A DNA stretch of 64,000 bases from positions 14,049,680 to 14,113,679 of the forward strand of contig NC_071391.1 of the NCBI RefSeq assembly GCF_022682495.2, read 5' to 3'. The position numbers and the translations under genes are program-made. Source of the DNA: Desmodus rotundus (Eukaryota > Chordata > Mammalia > Chiroptera > Phyllostomidae). This document shows, in pieces, positions 57,392 through 64,000 of this stretch; position 1 is the first letter of the stretch; each line of letters begins with the position of its first letter. The notes below the pieces were generated by a model that saw nothing but the letters and a program-made list of their open reading frames with translations, was not told the DNA's origin and ran no database searches.

Positions 57392-57599
57392 TTTATATTA
57401 TGACCACAAAAATTTACTAGCTGTTTAGCTAGGCACAATCACATTCTGAGAAATTCCATCAATATACTTTATGGAATGTGTTTTATTTTTAAATGAAATA
57501 AAATTAACATTTTAAACAGATAATTATTTGTATAGTTCAAATGTATCTGCTTTACACTTTAAATGTGCTTTCTTTTTAATTCTCTCAACACATTTTTAA

Positions 57600-57785
57600 A
57601 AAAGATTTCATTTATTTTTTTTTTTAGAGAAGGGGAGGGAGAGAGAAAGAGGGAGAGAAGCACTGATCAGTTGCCTCCCTGATGGGCCAGGACCAGGGAT
57701 GGAACCCGAAACCTAGGCATGAACCCTGACCGGGATTCAAACTGGCAACCCATCGCTTTGCAGGATGAGCCACACAGGTCAGGGC
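57600..57785 (-). mobile_element. Ves-type SINE (first of a back-to-back pair)
   Basis: Antisense copy: AAGATTTCATTTATTTTTT, GAAAGAGGGAGAGAAGCAC, CCTGACCGGGATTCAAACTG and GAGCCACACAGGTCAGGG. Confidence 0.82.
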
Positions 57786-57800
57786 TCTCAACACATTTTT

Positions 57801-57996
57801 AAAAGATTTTATGTATTAATTTTTTTTAGAGAGGGGGGAAGGGAGGGAGAAAGAGATAAACATCGATCAGCTTCGTCTTGCACACCCCCAACTGGGGACC
57901 TGGCTGCAACCCAGGCATGTGCTCTGACCGGGAATTGAGCCAGTGACCTTTTGGTTCACAGGCCAGCACTCAAGCCACTGAGCCACACCAGCCAGG
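57801..57996 (-). mobile_element. Ves-type SINE (second of a back-to-back pair)
   Basis: Antisense copy 15 bp from the previous one: AAAGATTTTATGTATTAA, GATAAACATCGATCAGC, CTTTTGGTTCACAGGCCAGC and GAGCCACACCAGCCAGGA. The phrase CTCAACACATT(T/C)T occurs before the first copy, between the two, and after the second, suggesting target duplications. Confidence 0.85.
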
Positions 57997-57999
57997 ACT

Positions 58000-58140
58000 C
58001 AACACATTCTGAAGGGAAAAATTATCCTCATTTTATAGATAGGGAAAATGAGGCACAGACAGGATAATTAATTTGCCTAAGGTCAAATTTATTAATTAAA
58101 TGATGAAGCCGGGATAGGAACCTCTGGGTCAGACTGCTTT
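58000..58140 (-). mobile_element. MIR SINE
   Basis: The text ATTATCCTCATTTTATAGAT, GGAAAATGAGGCACAGACAG and TAATTTGCCTAAGGTCA is the inverted MIR core. Confidence 0.65.
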
Positions 58141-59169
58141 CTTCTCTTTTCCCCATTTCTAAGGCCTCTTACGCTAACCACTGCTCTAGGGGCTGAGATT
58201 CCGCAGGCCCTCGTGTGTATGGGGTGCCTCTCCCTGACAAACACAAACCTCACTACAGGTAACCCACCGACATTCTGGCCTTCCTCAGGAGCTACTCCCT
58301 GACAGGCCAGGTTCCTGCTCTCCCCTTAGCATCTCCCACCTACCTCCGTCAGCAATGGGAATCACCAGACTTTATTTTGAGCACCTTTATTGTGAAACCC
58401 TGTGCCTCCTCGCAGCACATCATACTCCTTGACTACCGGAGGCATACAGAAGCAGCGACTGTTCTGACTAGAACCAGCCCCCACCGCTGCCTCTGATGTC
58501 CACAGCATGACACTCCCACTGCGGTGAATGCCACAGACCCACATTCCAGCGCAAGCTGAGCCCCAGCCCAAAGCTGCGAGGGCTCTCCAAGGGGCTAGGT
58601 GGGAGGAGACTGACCGGCTGAACGGTGGTGCGTTAGCAAACCAAGAGCTCCGCCTCTGTGAATTTCTGTTTTTGAAAAGCTGACACCCTCGCCCTCGTAA
58701 AAGGAAAGCTGAGAGGTGAGTGACGCAGTTGCACTAGCGCTGGCCTCCTCCCAAACCTCACCACTCCTCTCGGGAGAGGAACAGGAAAGAACCGTGTAAA
58801 TAGCCTCGTGCCACCTGAAACCTGGGCCCTGCCAGACAGAACGCCTGGAGACAACTGGTGACAAATTACACAACCCCAGGATAGATGGTCCCCCATCTGC
58901 AGCTCCCAGAAATGTCCTTGCCGTGCACTTTGGGGCCTCTCCCTTCACAGTCCACCAGGCCACGCAGGACTTCACTTGAAGCTGTAAATAGGCTGACCCA
59001 CACATCTGAAACCTAGCTTCCAGCTGGCCTCTACAGAGCTTGCGTTCTCTGTGCTAAAAGGAGAGACTCCTTGTACCATCTCTTCAGTAGAGCTAACTCC
59101 CTGAGAGCCTTTGCTTCTTTGAGAAGTGATGTCGGAAGGCCCAACTCTGAGCGCAGCAGCCAAATGGCA

Positions 59170-59375
59170 ACAATAACAGCAACAACGAGCGCTAAATGAG
59201 CATTTACAATAAATGAGGCACTATCCTACTTGTTTTACATACATGGCCTCATTTAATTCTAAAACAGCTATTTGACACAGACGCTATTATTATTCCCACA
59301 TTACAGATGAGGAAACTGAGGTACTGACATCACCTAAATAAATGGCCAGAATTCAAACCCAGGCAGTGTGGGTCA
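59170..59375 (-). mobile_element. MIR SINE
   Basis: The text GAGCATTTACAATAAATGAG, CATGGCCTCATTTAATTC, TTACAGATGAGGAAACTGAG and ATTCAAACCCAGGCAGTG is a well-preserved inverted MIR. Confidence 0.8.
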
Positions 59376-59399
59376 TCATCTACACTTTTTAATTTTTTA

Positions 59400-59616
59400 A
59401 TTAAAAAATAAGTTTATTGATTTTAGAGAGAGAGGAAGGGAAGGAGAGAAAGAGGAACATAGATGTGAGAGAGAAACATCAACTGGTTGCCTCCCATAGG
59501 TGCGCCGACTAGGGAGTGAAGCCGAAACCTAGGTATGTGCCCTGACCAGGTATTGAACCCCAACCTTTCAGTGTACAGGACGATGCTCCAACCAACCGAG
59601 CCACCCGGCCAGGGCA
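59400..59616 (-). mobile_element. Ves-type SINE
   Basis: Antisense copy of the subfamily with the GGTTGGAGCATCGTCC box: TTTATTGATTTTAGAGAG, GAGAGAAACATCAACTGG, CCCTGACCAGGTATTGAACC and CGAGCCACCCGGCCAGGGC. Confidence 0.87.
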
Positions 59617-59744
59617 GTATCTACATCTTAACCAGCAGGCCGAATTGCCTGGTGACCAGGGCTCACTGCCTGAGCCCAGATGCTGTGCTGCCCAGGGCTT
59701 GGGGAGCACCTTTGCTGCCAGACCCTGGATCAAGGGCTGTGACC

Positions 59745-59880
59745 CTCCCAGAAGCTTGTTGAAATGCGCAATCTCAAGCCCCATCCCAGAACCTCCAGAA
59801 CGAGAATTTGCATTTTAGCAAGATCCCCTGGTGAATCCTTTGCACATTAAAGTTTCAGAAGCACTGTTCTAGAAAACAGA
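59745..59880 (+). mobile_element. MER5-type hAT-Charlie fragment
   Basis: The order GAAGCTTGTTGAAATGCGCA, ATTTGCATTTTAGCAAGATC, CTGGTGAATCCTTTGCAC and AGTTTCAGAAGCACTGTTC matches MER5A. Confidence 0.65.
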
Positions 59881-61347
59881 ACTTTACTTCTAGCTGTTTA
59901 TAAGTCGCCTTTCTTTGCTTCTCATTTGTTTCTATAACTTGCTCTCTTTGAGACCCTGGTTTCTGCCTCCTCACTGGCCTTCAGAAATGTTGTTACTTCC
60001 AACTTTTCCCTTTCATCAAGCGCTGTGGGGCTCCTCCAGAGAGGGAGGCCTCAGGATGGCCTCCCCAGGGGGCAACAGGCCCCTAGGAGCCCGTCTTCAG
60101 GCAGCCAGAGAAGGAGAAGCCACTGCCATAGCACCACCTTCGAGGCCTGCCAGGTGACAGCTTTGCATAACACCAAAGGCACTCGGGGCAGTGCTGCCAC
60201 TGGACAAATCGTCACTGCGGCCGATGAGTGCTGAAGCTGGGGCCCTTTGTGCTTCCGAGGAGCCCTTCTCTCCACACGGCCAGTTTCTATTTCAGTGAGG
60301 GGGTGCTCTACAGAAAACTGGCCAGGGCACTGGGGATGGCAGTGTCTGGGGCTGGTAGCTCACCCTCGGCAGCTCCAAGCTGAGATCACATGGCCAAAAT
60401 TCAGAGCACACAGTCCCGAGAGAGCCGTTGAAGCTTACCCTTTGGATCAGACAACAAGTGCAACCGAATTACATTACGTAAGTGCTCTGGAGCCAGAGGC
60501 AGACAGCCTCGGAGAAAACCAGATTGGGGTTTCCAAAAATATAGAGAGGACTCTGTAATTCACGACTCCACCGGGCTAGCCCTATAGATAAGGCAGGCAG
60601 GTCCTTTGGTTGAGAATGAGACAAGCAGATGATTAGGGAAGGCCTTCTCTAGAGATGGCAGATTCTGTGCTGAGGAATATCCCATTTGTTAATAGGAGGG
60701 GGGAGGATGATAGTGAATTCACTTTGGGTCCAGATCACCCTTCATCAAGTTTCTCTGCTTCAAGTCAAGGTTATCTAACTATGATGCTGACATTATAGGC
60801 TTACCCAGTCTGGCTACATCGAATATTAATGGAAATTAATTTCTCCTAAGCAAGAGACCTTATTAAACCCCCTAGAAAATGATAACCAAACCCATGGCAG
60901 AGACTGATCTCTAAGTTATCACCCAGATAAAAATATATTTATTCTTTCCTAATTTCCAAGTGAAAGATGAAGATGAAGGTTTTCATCTCTTTTGGGCAAA
61001 TGGAAATATTTCCTCAGCAGCAAGGCAGTAAAGCGACATGCTTGGTACCAGTGTGAACAGCTTGGGGAAAATCAAATTTCCTCACAAGTAGACTATGGTT
61101 CTCAATCCCCTTCTAGCTGACTGAGTTCCAGAAAGAACCACCCATGTGGCTAACAGCCCAACAGTGTTAGCTCCCAGCCCTGGGGAGAGAAACACACTTG
61201 TTCTTGCCGGGCATTCTGGGAAATCTGCAGTTTACCTCATTTACTACTTCTGAACAATGTGTGGTAATGTTTTATTTCTACCAACTCCCTCAGATCCAGA
61301 AGCTCCTGCATGCAGGTGCAATAGAGAGCCAGGGAGAAACTGATTTA

Positions 61348-61897
61348 TTGGGTTGGCCAAAAAGTCCATACGGTGTTTTTCCATAAAATAAAAGACACAT
61401 TTTTCATTTTCACCAAAAACCTTACTGATTTGGATATTTTGAGTATGTCAGCTATCTCCCACATGGTATAACGTTTATTGTTCTCAATTAATGTCTCCAT
61501 TTGATCGCTATCAACTTCAACAGGTCTACCCGACCGCGGAGCATCGTCCAGTGAGATCTCCAGTACAAAACTTCCCAAACCACTTTTGACATTGGATAAG
61601 TCACAGCACCTTTTCTATACATCGCACAAATCTTATTTTTGCGTTCCAGTTGCATTTTACCTTTATTGAAATAAAGCATAATATGTCAAAATGTTGCATA
61701 TTTTCTTCCATCTTCAATATTAAAATGGCTACACAAAAATTAACAAATTTTGATGTTTTTCTTTTTTAATGCTGCGCTGATATGACAGCTGTCACAATAC
61801 AATCTAACAAAACTGTTTTGAATGTAGTTAAAGGCAACTAAGTGCTACTAGAGCCATCCTACGGGAAAAAACCAAACGACCTTTCTGGCCAGCCCAA
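61348..61897 (-). mobile_element. Mariner DNA transposon, internal-deletion derivative
   Basis: The termini are inverted: TTGGGTTGGCCAAAAAGTCC at the left, and at the right the reverse complement TTGGGCTGGCCAGAAAGGTC. The left flank is TA; the right flank is GA, mutated. The 550 bp are less than half of an autonomous 1.3-kb mariner. On the minus strand the N-terminal helix-turn-helix region of a mariner transposase survives (MQLERKNKICAMYRKG; DDAPRSGRPVEV; EIADILKISKS). The frame then goes directly into the terminal repeat, so the catalytic DDD domain is absent. Confidence 0.85.
61434..61655 (-). pseudogene. Mariner transposase N-terminal remnant (DNA-binding part only)
   Basis: Two overlapping frames (about 61655-61540 and 61578-61434) carry transposase N-terminal text. 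It ends in the second helix-turn-helix (YTMWEIADILKISKS), preceded by the GRPVEV linker. A frame change occurs near 61570. No catalytic residues are present, so it is not functional on its own. Confidence 0.7.
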
Positions 61898-62386
61898 GAC
61901 ATAAAGGGTGAAGTGAATTGTTGCCAACACCTCCCTGAATTGCAGTAGGGAGAGAGACGTAAGGAAAAACTGCAAGGGCCTATTTTGAGTACCCATCTTT
62001 AAATCTAGAAGCTGCTCACACCCCCTCTATTTTTTTTTTTTTTTCATTTGCTCTCAGGCAGTACCTCCTTCCAGATGTAGCATATTTGGGGAAGGTGGGG
62101 CTGGGAAAAATAGCAAAGGGCTTAGCCAACTAGTGCTTGACACAAAAAGTCCTGAGGCTCACGTAGCTACAATTAGCTCATAAATTTCCCACTACCACCA
62201 AGGCCGGGAGTACGCTAGCCCTTCTCCTATACTAATATACATACATATTTTTTGGTTGTCTTTCTCTGTCTTTTTTTACTCTTTGAAAGTGCCATTCATG
62301 GTTATTTGAATCTGATTCATCTGCAGAACACCACTGTGCGGGAGGCAGTGTAGGAAGTGCAGGAAGATAATAGAGATCACAGATTG

Positions 62387-62407
62387 CCCCCCCCCCCCCC
62401 GCCCCCC
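62387..62407 (+). repeat. C-rich homopolymer run
   Basis: Fourteen cytosines, one G, then six cytosines, in CRY2 intron 1. Confidence 0.85.
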
Positions 62408-62829
62408 TGGCCTCTTGCAGATGGCTCAGGGCCCACCCCTTCTAGGGAGGCTTCTCAGAGGCAGCAGCTGAAGTAACTGCAGAGCTAGGATGTTATGCTG
62501 CAGCACAGTTCTCCCAGATCACTCCCAGATCCAGAAGCGGCCACCGGAAGTTGACACACAATTGCAGTTATGCAGAGGTCCTGCTGGCTCCATCACTCCC
62601 CCAACCTCCCACCGGGTGCACAGAACAGTCTGTAGCTCTGCCCTCCATCTGACCATTGGAACAGAGAGCATGGTGGGGGTGGTAGCAGTGTTTCCAGGCC
62701 CAGGAGCAGTTATCATATTCGACTTGGTTTGTATTATTTCACCTGTTTCTTCTGAATGCCAAAACTAATTAGACTTCCTGCCAATGCACAGTGACACATT
62801 TCCAAGTTGCTGGGCTCAGGTCTGTGGTT

Positions 62830-62995
62830 CTCAAGTCCAATGCTTCTCAGGCTTTGCTGCACACAGGAGCTTTAAAAAACCCTAATCCCCAGGCCATAAC
62901 CCAGAACAATTAAATCAGACTTGGGGGAAGAGGGAACCCAGGCATCTTTTAAAGATCCTTCATGTGCTGCAAGATTGAGAACCACTGCTCTAGTC
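62830..62995 (-). mobile_element. MER5-type hAT-Charlie fragment
   Basis: The text CAATGCTTCTCAGGCTTTGC, TTAAAAAACCCTAATCCCC and GATTGAGAACCACTGCTC matches a MER5-like element with diverged termini. Confidence 0.55.
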
Positions 62996-64000
62996 TTTCC
63001 CCCTATTTTTATTTATTTCATGACACTTAGTTCTACTACAATATGGTTGTTTACTTGTCTTCCTCTGTTACAATGTCGGCTCCAGAGCTCTGGACATTGT
63101 AACTGCTTGTTCACTGCTGTGTTCATAGCAGCATCTGGAGCACTGCCTGGCACTCAGTAAATAATTGCTCAGTTAAAATCTGCATTACCCCACGGCTTCT
63201 GCCTTCAGGATTTGACTAGGGCATGAGCTGTCACGTTCCTTTTCTTTTTTCACTTGCTGGAAAGCACAACCACAAAAGGGTGACCCACAAAAATCCATAA
63301 ACACCTTGTTCCTAGCAAATCTGAGTTTAATCAACACCAGTTTTTGTTGTTGATTTTTAATCTCTACCACCATAAAGGAGGAGGCAGTCCCAGCCAAAGG
63401 CCTCCACAACCCCATAAAAGAAGAAACTCCTTTGTGACCGTGTAACAAGCAGGTGCCGGATTCCACGGACTCTGCTCTGATTGGCACACGGCCATAAGTG
63501 GAGAGGCAAAGTCTAAGGCTTGGTTTAATGTCCACGGTAGCGGTGGTCATTTGAAGATGTTTGTCAAACCCAAGCTCCTATCTATGGAAACTGGAGCAGA
63601 GGCAGAGCAACAGAGCAGCCTGGAAACTGTGTGGGCAGGCTCTCCACAGGACTGTCTTTAGTCATTCCCTCTATATAAATGGGCAGGAGGGGGCATTTCA
63701 TAGACCCACTGCCAGGAGCACTCCCTCTCCTGGAAGGGCACACACCCCGGAGAGGAAAGAATGTGCTGGGAGCCACCGTATCCTGGGGAAACCTTGCCCA
63801 TCAGTGCAACAAGGCCACAAGCAAACATCGCCCAGAACACTGCAAACGAGCCAAATGGCTGCTGATGGGAATGTTAAAGAGATGGGGACAAGAAGTCTCA
63901 AAATTCCTTGGTGTTCAAGACCGTTACAGAGAAAATAATCAACTACCTATCTGTTACTCCTTTCCCATGATCCTCTGAACTCCATCTTCTGGGAGTCATC

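Larger units (their letters stand above)
56223..64000 (-). other. CRY2: CRY2 intron 1 (partial, at least 7.8 kb)
   Basis: The intron runs off the right edge. No sequence matching the exon 1 end (GINRW) was found. It holds a MIR (56395-56580), a Ves cluster (57164-57996), MIRs, a further Ves (59400-59616), MER5 remnants, and a mariner deletion derivative (61348-61897). 60500-61300 and 63200-64000 show no recognisable repeat. Confidence 0.6.

Overview
The window is ordinary single-copy mammalian genomic DNA, not a compact microbial or viral segment. It has long introns, GT-AG splice junctions, CpG islands and ancient MIR, L2, MER5 and Tigger repeats. Eight tRNA-derived SINEs of the Ves type and a half-LINE-1 insertion point to a bat, most likely Yangochiroptera. 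The species call is an inference from these repeat families. The four recognised genes have the order and orientation of human 11p11.2, read in reverse.

Layout: (1) 196-4652, + strand: PEX16 coding exons 3-11. The first two exons lie left of the window. (2) 4753-9419: a spacer holding a 1.9-kb half-LINE-1 (HAL1-like) insertion at 6590-8478 with a 10-bp target-site duplication. (3) 9420-10011, + strand: complete three-exon FREY1 (C11orf94). (4) 10859-29782, - strand: complete twelve-exon MAPK8IP1 (JIP1/IB1, 703 aa). Its 3' end lies about 80 bp tail-to-tail from FREY1. Its first exon sits in a CpG island with a near-consensus REST/RE1 site, and exon 3 sits in a second CpG island. (5) 32310-56222, - strand: CRY2 exons 2-12. 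The coding sequence stops at the very end of exon 11, the 3' UTR is a separate exon 7.7 kb away, and exon 1 lies beyond the right edge.

The genes do not form one pathway. PEX16 is a peroxisome membrane-biogenesis factor, FREY1 is a sperm-egg fusion factor, MAPK8IP1 is a neuronal and islet JNK scaffold, and CRY2 is a circadian repressor. Their adjacency is conserved synteny. The spliced models were built by joining every exon in frame. They give the expected lengths: the PEX16 part is exactly residues 51-336, the CRY2 part exactly residues 73-593, and MAPK8IP1 is 703 aa against 711 in human.

I found no new biological system. The observations worth checking are regulatory and structural: the RE1 site, a duplicated RFX-like inverted repeat upstream of MAPK8IP1 exon 3, a stop codon abutting the last CRY2 coding junction, two identical 23-bp alternating tracts in the CRY2 3' UTR, a Ser-to-Thr change in the CRY2 tail phosphosite, and several deletion-derivative transposons.
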